A stretch of 12,275 nt of DNA from Clostridia bacterium (GCA_017503885.1 JAFVSF010000147.1:1-12275); one strand, 5' to 3'; counted from the first letter of the stretch, positions 1-5,536 are shown. Made by a program: numbers and translations. Notes: generated from the sequence alone by a model not told the origin.

Positions 1-1
1 G

Positions 2-385
2 ATGGAATCTTATAAAGACCATAAAAATTTTAATTTGAGTGAATTTGTTTCCAAAAGGGTTGATTTAGAGAATTTAAGTAGTGAAAGTTATAAAGCATAT
101 ATTGAGGGAAATGGCTATAAAAGAAACATTGATAAATATACTCAAAGGCATTTTAAGTTGTTATGCAAAATAAATGCTTGTAAGACAAATTATATTTTAA
201 ATCAAAAAATCAAATTTCCTACGAAGCAGGAATACGAAGTGTTTTTGAAGCAGAAGTGGATTTTGGCAAAGCAAATAGTTTCAAAAAACAGCGAAGGAAG
301 TTTTTATGTGCTGAATACTAGTTCAATGTTTCTTTTAGATTATTTTGGAGATAAATATTATAGAGAAATAAGCGCTATTAAGTAG
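2..385 (+). CDS. Hypothetical protein, probably 5'-truncated
   Basis: I do not recognise this protein. The visible part is 127 residues, rich in Lys, Asn, Tyr and Ile, with no signal peptide or obvious membrane segment, and it ends in a TAG. The ATG lies at the second base of the window, so no ribosome site can be seen and the true start may be further upstream. The sequence looks soluble and mostly helical, with many basic and aromatic residues (YKRNIDKYTQRHF near residues 38-50), which would fit a nucleic-acid-associated protein, but that is a guess. Its codons are more AT-rich than those of the housekeeping genes to the right, and the next 330 bases hold repeats rather than genes, so it may belong to the end of an accessory or mobile segment. 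No RNA or partner gene supports a function. Confidence 0.55.
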   Translation: MESYKDHKNFNLSEFVSKRVDLENLSSESYKAYIEGNGYKRNIDKYTQRHFKLLCKINACKTNYILNQKIKFPTKQEYEVFLKQKWILAKQIVSKNSEGSFYVLNTSSMFLLDYFGDKYYREISAIK

Positions 386-644
386 GCAGGGCTAAGAAGA
401 GCATCTGCCTATTTAATTTTGTCATGTTGCAAAACTGGTATAAAATCGGTATAAATTTATTTTAAAAGTTGCGCAGAGATACAAAAATTACGCAACTTAA
501 TTAATGTTTTTAATTTATTTCACGCATATTTTTAATAAAAACGCTCCAAAATGCACGTAAATGAACGTTTTTAACAATACTTTCACAAGGGCTTTAAACT
601 CCTAAGGGTTAGTTATGAGTTAGATTCCCGCTGGGAGTACCAAA
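386..644. other. Gene-free AT-rich region with inverted and direct repeats
   Basis: I see no coding region here. It holds an 8-bp inverted repeat AAGTTGCG/CGCAACTT (466-473 and 491-498), two copies of GGTATAAA 11 bases apart (438-445, 449-456), a 7-bp inverted repeat AAAAACG/CGTTTTT (537-543, 566-572), and at 598-642 a tRNA-3'-end-like stretch described separately. The layout (an AT-rich reading frame, short repeats, a tRNA-like end, then a strong terminator) resembles the edge of an integrated element, but no integrase is visible. Confidence 0.4.
598..642 (+). other. tRNA-3'-end-like sequence, possible attachment-site remnant
   Basis: The stretch ends in TGGGAGT-A-CCA (632-642), which reads as an acceptor 3' strand, discriminator and CCA. 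It is preceded by GTTAGATTC (619-627), close to the T-loop consensus GTTCRANYC, then CCGC. ACTCCTA at 598-604 could pair with TGGGAGT with one G-U pair. The piece is only 45 nt, its T-stem 5' strand does not pair well, and there is no D arm or anticodon arm, so it is not a functional tRNA. It could be the 3' tail of a tRNA gene left as an att site, or chance. Confidence 0.25.
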
Positions 645-683
645 AGCCCCGTAGCCAAAACTGGCTACGGGGCTCTATTTTTT
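645..683 (+). terminator. Rho-independent terminator, possibly bidirectional
   Basis: AGCCCCGTAGCC (645-656) pairs perfectly with GGCTACGGGGCT (663-674) across a 6-nt loop, followed on the + strand by CTATTTTTT. This ends whatever is transcribed rightward from the left edge. Read on the minus strand, the same stem is followed by TTTT and lies about 45 bases past the kdgK stop, so it may also end the eda-kdgK transcript. Confidence 0.85.
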
Positions 684-704
684 CAATATTTAGTCGTAAA
701 TCTT

Positions 705-717
705 AGCCTATATGTCG
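705..717 (-). repeat. Post-stop repeat motif, copy 1 (13 nt)
   Basis: Read on the minus strand the sequence is CGACATATAGGCT, beginning one base after the TAA of kdgK. An exact 13-nt copy follows the cysS stop at 10042-10054, and its first 9 nt (CGACATATA) follow the deacetylase stop at 5524-5532. The function is unknown. Confidence 0.5.
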
Positions 718-718
718 A

Positions 719-1741
719 TTATCTCTGCACTCTGCCAGATGCGTCGCCACCTGCTAAATTTAAAACTTCGCTAACAGAAACCATGTTATAGTCGCCTTCG
801 ATAGAGTGCTTTAAGCAACTTGCAGCAACTGCAAATTCTATTGCTTGTTGCGAGTCAAAGCCGTTTACAAGTGAATAAATAAGTCCACCACCAAAACTAT
901 CGCCTCCACCTACTCTATCAACTATGTGCATACTGTATTTTTTAGAGAAATATGCCTCGCCACCTGTATAAAGCATGCCAGACCAGTCGTTATCGTTTGC
1001 ACTTTTGCTCTCTCTTAACGTGATTGCTACGCCTTTAAAATTAAATCTCTCGGTGAGTTGCTTTGCAACTGAAATATAACCCTCACGATTAAGTTTTCCA
1101 CCGTAAATGTCAGTGTTTTCTGCCTCGATACCGAATACGTCTTTAGCGTCTTCTTCGTTTGCTATACAATAATCTATATAATGGCAAAGTTTACCCATAA
1201 CTTCGCCTGCCTTTTGTTTAGACCACAACTTTTTACGGAAGTTAAGGTCACAAGAAACGGTTATTCCCTTTTTCTTTGCAATTTTTAAAGCCTCTAAACA
1301 AATTTCGGCAACGTTATCGGAAAGGGCTGGGGTTATGCCTGTAAAGTGAAACCACTCTACTCCTTCAAAAATCTTATTCCAATCAAAATCTTCTGGGCGA
1401 GCCATAGCAATAGAAGAATATGCTCTATCGTAAATAACTTTAGATGGTCTTTGGCTTGCACCTTTTTCGCAGTAATAAATACCAACTCTGTCGCCACCTC
1501 TGGTTATAAGCGAGGTATCTACGCCAAATTCACGAAGAGAATTTACAGCCATTTGACCTATTTCGTGACTAGGCAATTTACTTACAAAACTAGCGTTCAA
1601 GCCGTAATTTGCCAAAGAAACGGCAACGTTTGCCTCTGCTCCACCAAAAGTCGCTTCAAATTTTTTGCTTTGAACAAATCTCAAATAGCCCTCTGGGGCA
1701 AGGCGAAGCATAAGTTCGCCAAAAGTTACTACCTTCTTCAT
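719..1741 (-). CDS. kdgK: 2-keto-3-deoxygluconate kinase (PfkB family)
   Basis: It phosphorylates 2-keto-3-deoxygluconate with ATP to KDPG in the cytoplasm, in the lower branch of uronate/pectin catabolism. The 340-residue protein has the ribokinase/PfkB layout: an N-terminal sugar-binding sheet with FGELMLRLAP (7-16) and FGGAEANVAVSLA (32-44), and a C-terminal signature DRVGGGDSFGGG (275-286) in which Asp281 is the expected catalytic base; the usual GAGD reads GGGD here. The length is normal for the family. The start has a good ribosome site (GGAGGG) that lies inside the last codons of eda, 3 bp upstream, so the two genes are cotranscribed and probably translationally coupled. Pairing with KDPG aldolase makes KDG kinase the best call over fructokinase or ribokinase. 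The stop codon is followed at once by CGACATATAGGCT, a motif that recurs in this window. Confidence 0.93.
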   Translation of the reverse strand: MKKVVTFGELMLRLAPEGYLRFVQSKKFEATFGGAEANVAVSLANYGLNASFVSKLPSHEIGQMAVNSLREFGVDTSLITRGGDRVGIYYCEKGASQRPSKVIYDRAYSSIAMARPEDFDWNKIFEGVEWFHFTGITPALSDNVAEICLEALKIAKKKGITVSCDLNFRKKLWSKQKAGEVMGKLCHYIDYCIANEEDAKDVFGIEAENTDIYGGKLNREGYISVAKQLTERFNFKGVAITLRESKSANDNDWSGMLYTGGEAYFSKKYSMHIVDRVGGGDSFGGGLIYSLVNGFDSQQAIEFAVAASCLKHSIEGDYNMVSVSEVLNLAGGDASGRVQR

Positions 1742-1744
1742 TTT

Positions 1745-2296
1745 TTAACCCTCCATTTTATCAAGAGCCTCTTTAACAAAGAAAGAGCCTCCTATTGCAA
1801 ACACCTTATCAAAGGCAAGGAATTCATCAATATTAGACCTATCTACGCCACCTGTAGGAATAAACTTAACTTGTGGGAAAGGAGCAGATAAAGCCTTTAA
1901 CGCCTTTAAACCACCGTAAACGTTTGCAGGGAAGAATTTTACAGTAGTGATGCCAAGGTCAAGAGCCGCCATAATTTCGGTAGGCGTTACGCAACCTGGA
2001 TAATAAGGAACACCTGCCTTTTTGCACACTTTTGCAACGGCTGGAGAAAGCCCTGGCGAAACGATAAATTTCGCTCCTGCCTTTAACGCACTTTTGCACT
2101 GCTCTGCGTTTATTACCGTGCCTGCTCCAATATTCATATCTGGATAGTTTTTACATGCATATTCGATAGCCTCTTTTGCACAAGCAGTTCTAAAGGTAAT
2201 CTCTGCACAGTTAATGTCGCTATTTTTTAAGGCTGTTAAAATTTTGTCTGTTTCTTGTAGTTCTTTAATTACTACTACTGGAATAAATTTGTCCAT
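1745..2296 (-). CDS. eda: KDPG aldolase / 4-hydroxy-2-oxoglutarate aldolase
   Basis: A class I aldolase that splits 2-keto-3-deoxy-6-phosphogluconate into pyruvate and glyceraldehyde-3-phosphate. The TIM-barrel landmarks are clear: EITFRT (32-37) carries the catalytic Glu32 and substrate-binding Arg36, GAGTV (57-61), SPGL (80-83), and VKFFPAN (119-125) holds the Schiff-base Lys120, followed by PTGGV and IGGSFF near the C-terminus. At 183 residues it is shorter than the usual 205-215: it lacks the N-terminal helix before the first strand and a final helix, but every catalytic position is present, so I read it as a compact form and not a fragment. The start has a GGAG site 6 bases upstream. It is the first gene of a two-gene operon with kdgK and has its own extended -10 promoter at 2338-2366. 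Confidence 0.93.
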   Translation of the reverse strand: MDKFIPVVVIKELQETDKILTALKNSDINCAEITFRTACAKEAIEYACKNYPDMNIGAGTVINAEQCKSALKAGAKFIVSPGLSPAVAKVCKKAGVPYYPGCVTPTEIMAALDLGITTVKFFPANVYGGLKALKALSAPFPQVKFIPTGGVDRSNIDEFLAFDKVFAIGGSFFVKEALDKMEG

Positions 2297-2337
2297 TTTT
2301 TCTCCTAAATTTATATGCTTTTTAATTCCTTTAGGTT

Positions 2338-2366
2338 ATTTTAGCACATTTTTTCAATCTTGTCTA
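2338..2366 (-). promoter_or_regulatory. Sigma-A-type promoter for eda-kdgK
   Basis: On the minus strand, TAGACA (-35, 2361-2366) and TAAAAT (-10, 2338-2343) are 17 bp apart, with TG one base before the -10 (extended -10). The predicted 5' UTR to the eda start is about 35 bases. I see no clear operator. Confidence 0.7.
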
Positions 2367-2413
2367 TAACTTTAATAACTTAAAGTTAACAATTTTAAAA
2401 ATATGGAAATTCA

Positions 2414-2474
2414 AGGTAAAAAATAAGAGGTATGAAAGCAGAAGTTTCTACGAGAGTTTCGGCTTTCACACCCC
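2414..2474 (-). terminator. Rho-independent terminator of the small membrane protein gene
   Basis: On the minus strand, GGGGTGTGAAAGC (2474-2462) pairs with GCTTTCATACCTC (2439-2427) over 13 bp with two G-U pairs, followed by TTATTTTTT. The G-U pairs become A-C mismatches on the other strand, so the hairpin is built for the minus strand. It lies 18 bases past the stop at 2493. Confidence 0.85.
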
Positions 2475-2492
2475 TTTTAAATATGCAATTTT

Positions 2493-2909
2493 TTAACTTC
2501 CTATTGAAATTCTATCGTTTTCAACAGTCTCGTTTGCCACAATTTTTTCTTGGCTGATTTGCTCTTTGTATTCGTCTATTTTATCTACGTCAAACTCTGG
2601 CAAAAATGGTTTTATAGTATCTTTTAATTCTTCTTTGTCGTAATTTTTAGTGATTATCGCAGAAAATATCATAGACACACCACATATACACATCACGTCT
2701 TTTGTAACAGTTAAAAATTCTCCGTTTGTAATAATGGTAAATAAAACGTGAATAAGTACCGACAGTGCAAGTCTTATTACGATCTCTACCTTGGGCGAAA
2801 GGTTTGGTTTTATTTTTCTAACTATCATCATTATCACGCAGACTACCACTGCTTTTATCACTGTTTGCAAGCCGAACTGTTGAGACAAAACTGCAAAAAC
2901 GTTTTCCAT
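2493..2909 (-). CDS. Small membrane protein with three predicted helices, unknown function
   Basis: This is 138 residues. Three hydrophobic stretches are visible at about 14-31, 41-61 and 68-87, followed by an acidic, charged C-terminal tail of about 50 residues (KEELKDTIKPFLPEFDVDK and onward) likely to lie in the cytoplasm. Basic residues between the first two helices (RKIKP) help set topology. The size and arrangement recall phage holins or small stress/envelope proteins, but no lysin or phage gene is adjacent and I cannot assign a family. The start is fixed by an in-frame TAG four codons upstream and by AAAGGAAAGG before it. It is a single-gene unit with its own promoter (3096-3123), terminator (2414-2474) and a leader of roughly 180 bases whose end can form a hairpin that covers the ribosome site, hinting at translational control. 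Confidence 0.75.
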   Translation of the reverse strand: MENVFAVLSQQFGLQTVIKAVVVCVIMMIVRKIKPNLSPKVEIVIRLALSVLIHVLFTIITNGEFLTVTKDVMCICGVSMIFSAIITKNYDKEELKDTIKPFLPEFDVDKIDEYKEQISQEKIVANETVENDRISIGS

Positions 2910-2948
2910 TTTCTTCTACCTTTCCTTTGGGGGAGAAAAACCCCGAAG
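2910..2948 (-). promoter_or_regulatory. Hairpin covering the ribosome site of the membrane protein gene
   Basis: On the minus strand CTTCCTTCGGGG (upstream) can pair with CCCCCAAAGGAAAG (downstream) over 11 bp with one bulge and one mismatch, around a T-rich loop. The 3' arm contains the AAAGGAAAGG ribosome site, so the stem would block initiation. No T-run follows, so it is not a terminator. Confidence 0.45.
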
Positions 2949-3095
2949 GAAGTTTGGGCGCATTTAAAAATTGTAGCGTTTTCGACCTTTCTTTTAAATA
3001 AAATCTTTCGATGGTCCTTTCCTCCTCTTTTTATTTTTGCAAAATATAGTTTCACGGCGTATTCTAAAGCGAGAAACCTCTGCTTTAGCACTTCT
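2949..3095 (-). other. Long untranslated leader with hairpin and orphan ribosome-site-like motif
   Basis: This is the transcribed leader of the gene at 2493-2909. It holds a hairpin (3064-3088: CTAAAGC and GAG arms, one-base bulge, 4-nt loop) right after the predicted transcription start. Further on is a strong GAGGAGGAAAGG motif (about 3016-3027 on the minus strand) followed by ACC ATC and not by any usual start codon. GACC/GGTC arms flank the next 25 bases. It does not match a riboswitch class I know. Confidence 0.4.
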
Positions 3096-3123
3096 ATTGT
3101 AATACTAATTTTGCAAAAATCAA
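3096..3123 (-). promoter_or_regulatory. Promoter for the small membrane protein gene
   Basis: On the minus strand, TTGATT (3118-3123) and TACAAT (3096-3101) are separated by 16 bp. Transcription would start near 3090, giving a leader of about 180 bases. Confidence 0.6.
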
Positions 3124-3150
3124 GGCTACCCGGACAAAGTATTTTAAGTT

Positions 3151-3196
3151 TTTGCCAAATAAAAAGCACTGCAAAGGAAAAGCCTTTGCAGTGCTT
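3151..3196 (-). terminator. Rho-independent terminator of uraA
   Basis: On the minus strand AAGCACTGCAAAGG (3196-3183) pairs perfectly with CCTTTGCAGTGCTT (3177-3164), 14 bp with a 5-nt loop, followed by TTTATTT. It starts 17 bases past the uraA stop. Confidence 0.92.
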
Positions 3197-3212
3197 AAAT
3201 TTTTATGTTAAA

Positions 3213-4607
3213 TTACTCAGCTTCGATAGATTCTACTTCTTCTACTGGGGCTTCTTTCTTTTCGCCTTTTTTCCAGTGAGTTAAAACGTTAGTTAAAATA
3301 CCAAGGATAAGAGCACAAGCAACGCTAGTTACTGTAACTTTACCAATGTTAAGAACCATACCACCAACGCCTGCGATTAAGATAACTGATACAACGAAGA
3401 GATTTCTATTATCTTCTAAATCAACCTTTTGAATCATCTTAAGACCAGAAACAGCAATAAAGCCGTAAAGTGCAACGCAAACGCCACCCATTACACAACT
3501 AGGAATAGTTGCAAGGAAAGTTACAAATGGAGCAAAGAAAGATGCGAGTATACACATAACGGCAGCTGTTATGATAGTAATAACTGACGCATTACCAGAA
3601 ATTGCTACGCAACCGACAGATTCGCCGTAAGTAGTGTTAGGGCAACCACCGAAGAATGCACCAACCATTGAACCTACGCCGTCGCCAAGAAGAGTTCTAT
3701 CAAGTCCTGGATCTTTTAAGAGGTCGTTTTCAATGATAGAAGAAATGTTCTTGTGGTCTGCCAAATGCTCTGCAAATACTACGAAAGCAACTGGAACGTA
3801 AGCAACTGCAACAGTTCCAAGATATGAACCGAAACCATCGAGATGTTTAAAACCTTCAAAAGCCTTTACAAAAGTAAACTCTGGAAGCCATTGCATTGAT
3901 TTGAAAAGACCAAAGTTAATAACTTGAAGAGCTGGAGCTTCTGCTACGTGACCGATAATAGTAAAGATAGTAGCAACTAAATAACCTGCACAAATACCAA
4001 TAATGAAAGGTATCATTTTAAGCATCTTTTTGCCGTAAACAGAACAAGCGATAGTAGTAAATAAAGTTACTAAACCACAAGCAAGTGCAATGAAAGGATT
4101 TGCAGTAGGTGCACCTAAAAGGTTAGTAACGCTACCTTTTGTAAGGTCGCCAATTGCGTTACCTGCAAGTGATAAACCGATAACTGCAACGGTAGGTCCT
4201 ATAACTGCTGCTGGCATAACTTTTTCTATCCAGTTTGTGCCTGCGTATTTAACGATAAACGCAATCGCTACGTATACAAGACCTGCAAAGACAGCACCGA
4301 TAATAATACCGAGATATCCAACTGATGCTGACGTTGCACCTGCAAATGCAGCACACATAGAGCCGATAAAAGCAAATGAAGAACCTAAAAATACAGGGCT
4401 TTTGAACTTGGTGAATAAAAGATAAACGAGCGTGCCAACGCCTGCACCGAAAAGGGCAGCAGATTGTGACATTTCCGAACCTGTACTAGAGTTGATAATA
4501 ACAGGAACAACGATTGTTGCAGCGAGAATTGCAAGCACTTGTTGAAGAGCAAAAACTAACGTTTTACCCCAACCTGGCTTATCGCTTGGTTTGTAAACGA
4601 GTTGCAT
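3213..4607 (-). CDS. uraA: Uracil permease (NCS2 nucleobase:cation symporter)
   Basis: An inner-membrane symporter that imports uracil with protons for the pyrimidine salvage pathway. The 464 residues are almost wholly hydrophobic helices, consistent with the 14-segment (7+7) NCS2 fold. The two substrate-site glutamates of UraA are visible in context: Glu280 in FAEHLADH and Glu329 in NTTYGESVG, which follows GDGVGSMVGAFFGGCP (308-323). This signature separates uracil permeases from the xanthine/urate branch. A charged Glu-rich tail (KKGEKKEAPVEEVESIEAE) ends the protein. It is a single-gene unit with a promoter at 4667-4696, an AAAGGAG site 10 bases before the ATG, and its own terminator. The leader starts with a hairpin (4633-4657); I looked for a PyrR-binding element and did not find one. 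Confidence 0.93.
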   Translation of the reverse strand: MQLVYKPSDKPGWGKTLVFALQQVLAILAATIVVPVIINSSTGSEMSQSAALFGAGVGTLVYLLFTKFKSPVFLGSSFAFIGSMCAAFAGATSASVGYLGIIIGAVFAGLVYVAIAFIVKYAGTNWIEKVMPAAVIGPTVAVIGLSLAGNAIGDLTKGSVTNLLGAPTANPFIALACGLVTLFTTIACSVYGKKMLKMIPFIIGICAGYLVATIFTIIGHVAEAPALQVINFGLFKSMQWLPEFTFVKAFEGFKHLDGFGSYLGTVAVAYVPVAFVVFAEHLADHKNISSIIENDLLKDPGLDRTLLGDGVGSMVGAFFGGCPNTTYGESVGCVAISGNASVITIITAAVMCILASFFAPFVTFLATIPSCVMGGVCVALYGFIAVSGLKMIQKVDLEDNRNLFVVSVILIAGVGGMVLNIGKVTVTSVACALILGILTNVLTHWKKGEKKEAPVEEVESIEAE

Positions 4608-4632
4608 AATAAATTTTCTCCTTTTGTGTTTT

Positions 4633-4657
4633 GGAAATAGGTTCTGCCCTAATTTCC
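4633..4657 (-). promoter_or_regulatory. Hairpin at the 5' end of the uraA transcript
   Basis: GGAAAT and AGG arms pair with CCT and ATTTCC arms (9 bp, one bulge, 6-nt loop), starting only a few bases after the predicted transcription start. It could stabilise the 5' end or be a regulatory target. It has no T-run and no PyrR-type consensus. Confidence 0.4.
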
Positions 4658-4666
4658 ATTATATAT

Positions 4667-4696
4667 ATTGTAACACATTGCATTTTATCCCGTCAA
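4667..4696 (-). promoter_or_regulatory. Promoter for uraA
   Basis: On the minus strand, TTGACG (4691-4696) and TACAAT (4667-4672) are 18 bp apart, with TGT directly before the -10 (extended -10). It lies in the gap after the SLOG gene, which shows no terminator, so some readthrough into uraA is possible. Confidence 0.7.
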
Positions 4697-4712
4697 TCGG
4701 TTTTTAAAATTT

Positions 4713-5177
4713 CTATTCCTTTGCCAAATTTTTGAAAACCTTTTTCTTGCTTATTGCATATCTTAGTACCTTATACGCCCCACTCCCCTCTGTCTTTTTT
4801 GCGTAAAAAATTATAATATCACTCATATTTATCATTTCGCAGTTTCTATAATACACACACGTATACCAATAGTTGTAATCTAAAGACAAAAACCTATATT
4901 CTTCATACTTTCCTTTGATATGTCCCTTTCTTTTTAATCTTAAAAACTCCTTTTCGTCTGCATAGCAAAAAATCCTTTTTATCGCTGGGTTTTTTTGTAA
5001 TAAAACTGTTACAGCCTCATAACAAAGCCAATCGAATTCCCCATATCCACCGAACAAAAAAACATTAACACCCTTGTTTGTAATAAGGTCTTCAACTTCT
5101 TTTATAATTCTCTCAAATAATTCCTCTTTCTCTTCAATACGCCTATGTCCAAAAAAGCAACAAATTTTCTCTTCCAT
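4713..5177 (-). CDS. SLOG-superfamily (DUF1273/YpsA-like) Rossmann protein
   Basis: This is 154 residues with the layout of small SLOG (SMF/DprA-LOG) Rossmann proteins. An N-terminal strand with CCFFGHRRI (6-14) resembles the FxGHR motif of the DUF1273 family. FLFGGYGEFDWLCYEAV (40-56) provides the Gly-rich turn and acidic residue expected at the nucleotide-like ligand pocket, YRNCEMINMSDIIIFY (110-125) forms a late strand, and GSGAYKVLRYA (131-141) is the second Gly loop. There is no membrane segment. Family members are thought to bind or process nucleotide-derived ligands and often sit in stress or conflict loci; the exact substrate is unknown. It is transcribed divergently from an Xre-type repressor gene 97 bases away. 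Its promoter holds an operator exactly between the -35 and -10 boxes, so repression by that neighbour is likely. The gene is AT-rich compared with serS or cysS, which fits acquisition by transfer. Confidence 0.75.
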   Translation of the reverse strand: MEEKICCFFGHRRIEEKEELFERIIKEVEDLITNKGVNVFLFGGYGEFDWLCYEAVTVLLQKNPAIKRIFCYADEKEFLRLKRKGHIKGKYEEYRFLSLDYNYWYTCVYYRNCEMINMSDIIIFYAKKTEGSGAYKVLRYAISKKKVFKNLAKE

Positions 5178-5209
5178 AATTCCTCTGTGTAAAAATTTTA
5201 TTATTTCAC

Positions 5210-5238
5210 ATAATATAAGAAGATTTCTTCTTTGTCAA
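5210..5238 (-). promoter_or_regulatory. Strong promoter for the SLOG gene with operator in the spacer
   Basis: On the minus strand, consensus TTGACA (5233-5238) and TATTAT (5210-5215) are exactly 17 bp apart. The spacer is occupied by AGAAGAAATCTTCT, operator 1, so a bound repressor would shut RNA polymerase out. Confidence 0.85.
5218..5231. promoter_or_regulatory. Operator 1 for the Xre-type repressor
   Basis: AGAAGATTTCTTCT is a 6-bp inverted repeat (AGAAGA/TCTTCT) around TT, extended by one more base pair each side. The same 14 bases recur at 5247-5260 in the same orientation, centre to centre 29 bp. Placement inside the SLOG promoter spacer supports a repressor site. Confidence 0.8.
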
Positions 5239-5246
5239 CTATTTAT

Positions 5247-5260
5247 AGAAGATTTCTTCT
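5247..5260. promoter_or_regulatory. Operator 2 for the Xre-type repressor
   Basis: An identical copy of AGAAGATTTCTTCT, here within a longer 20-bp inverted repeat TATAGAAGA-TT-TCTTCTATA (5244-5263). It overlaps the first base of the TATAAT box of the repressor gene, so it probably mediates autorepression. Confidence 0.8.
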
Positions 5261-5265
5261 ATAAT
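5260..5265 (+). promoter_or_regulatory. -10 box of the repressor gene; near-leaderless transcript
   Basis: A perfect TATAAT ends 9 bases before the ATG at 5275. Transcription would start about 5271-5273, leaving almost no leader. No ribosome site is present upstream. A good -35 at the right distance is missing (TTGTCA at 5232 is 22 bp away), so this promoter is likely weak. Confidence 0.55.
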
Positions 5266-5274
5266 ATACGTATT

Positions 5275-5475
5275 ATGAGTATTGGAGCAAAGATTAAAGA
5301 ATTAAGAATAGAAGCAAAGTTGTCGCAAATGCAACTTGCTAAAATGATAGGCGTTAGTCAAAAAGCCATTGACTATTGGGAAAGAAACGTCAACGAACCC
5401 AAGGCAAGTTACGTAATTGCTCTGGTAAAAGTTTTTGATATAAGCTTTGATGAATTTTTTGCAGACATAATATAA
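5275..5475 (+). CDS. Xre/Cro-type HTH repressor, 66 residues
   Basis: A single-domain HTH_3 protein: helix 1 IGAKIKELRIEAK (3-15), then the helix-turn-helix SQMQLAKMIGVSQKAIDYWE (17-36), where the second helix reads the operator, then two closing helices with EPKASYVIALVKVFDISFDEFF. There is no extra sensor domain, so it probably acts as a dimeric repressor of the Cro type, with any induction coming from another factor. I start it at 5275 and not at an upstream ATG because the longer frame would run through the operators and the opposite gene. No ribosome site precedes this ATG and the -10 box ends 9 bases before it, so the mRNA is probably leaderless. Two identical palindromes between it and the divergent SLOG gene are the expected binding sites. 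Its TAA is the first part of the terminator stem. Confidence 0.88.
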   Translation: MSIGAKIKELRIEAKLSQMQLAKMIGVSQKAIDYWERNVNEPKASYVIALVKVFDISFDEFFADII

Positions 5476-5506
5476 GAGCCTAGCGAGATGCTAGGCTCTT
5501 GTTTTA
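5474..5506 (+). terminator. Bidirectional terminator between the repressor and deacetylase genes
   Basis: AAGAGCCTAGC (5474-5484) pairs perfectly with GCTAGGCTCTT (5490-5500) around a 5-nt loop, followed by GTTTTA. The repressor stop codon overlaps its first two bases. Convergent transcription of the deacetylase gene meets it from the other side. Confidence 0.88.
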
Positions 5507-5523
5507 TGATTTGAAAACCCTTG

Positions 5524-5536
5524 TATATGTCGATTA
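5524..5536 (-). repeat. Post-stop repeat motif, copy 2 (partial)
   Basis: On the minus strand, TAATCGACATATA: the deacetylase stop codon TAA followed by the same ten bases TCGACATATA that follow the kdgK stop. The match ends before GGCT. Confidence 0.5.

Noticed and set aside
598..642. Functional tRNA gene
   Set aside because: Only 45 nt, no D or anticodon arm and a broken T stem; kept only as a possible att remnant.
1346..1891. 181-residue + strand reading frame
   Set aside because: It is antisense to kdgK and eda, both with clear family motifs and ribosome sites, and its own translation has no domain character.
2949..3095. RNase P RNA or a known riboswitch
   Set aside because: GAGGAAAGGACC resembles the P RNA GAGGAAAGTCC core, but the rest of the conserved P RNA sequence is missing and the region is too short.
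2858..3169. 103-residue minus strand reading frame over the membrane protein leader
   Set aside because: It starts upstream of the predicted promoter and overlaps the start of a better-supported gene in another frame; composition looks random.
2748..3284. 178-residue + strand reading frame
   Set aside because: It crosses a terminator, a promoter and the 3' end of uraA on the opposite strand; aromatic-rich translation typical of antisense AT-rich DNA.
4608..4660. PyrR-binding attenuator upstream of uraA
   Set aside because: There is no PyrR loop consensus and no terminator in the leader.
5074..5274. N-terminal extension of the repressor to an ATG at 5074
   Set aside because: It would run through both operators and the start of the opposite SLOG gene; the HTH domain begins at 5275 as in other Xre proteins.
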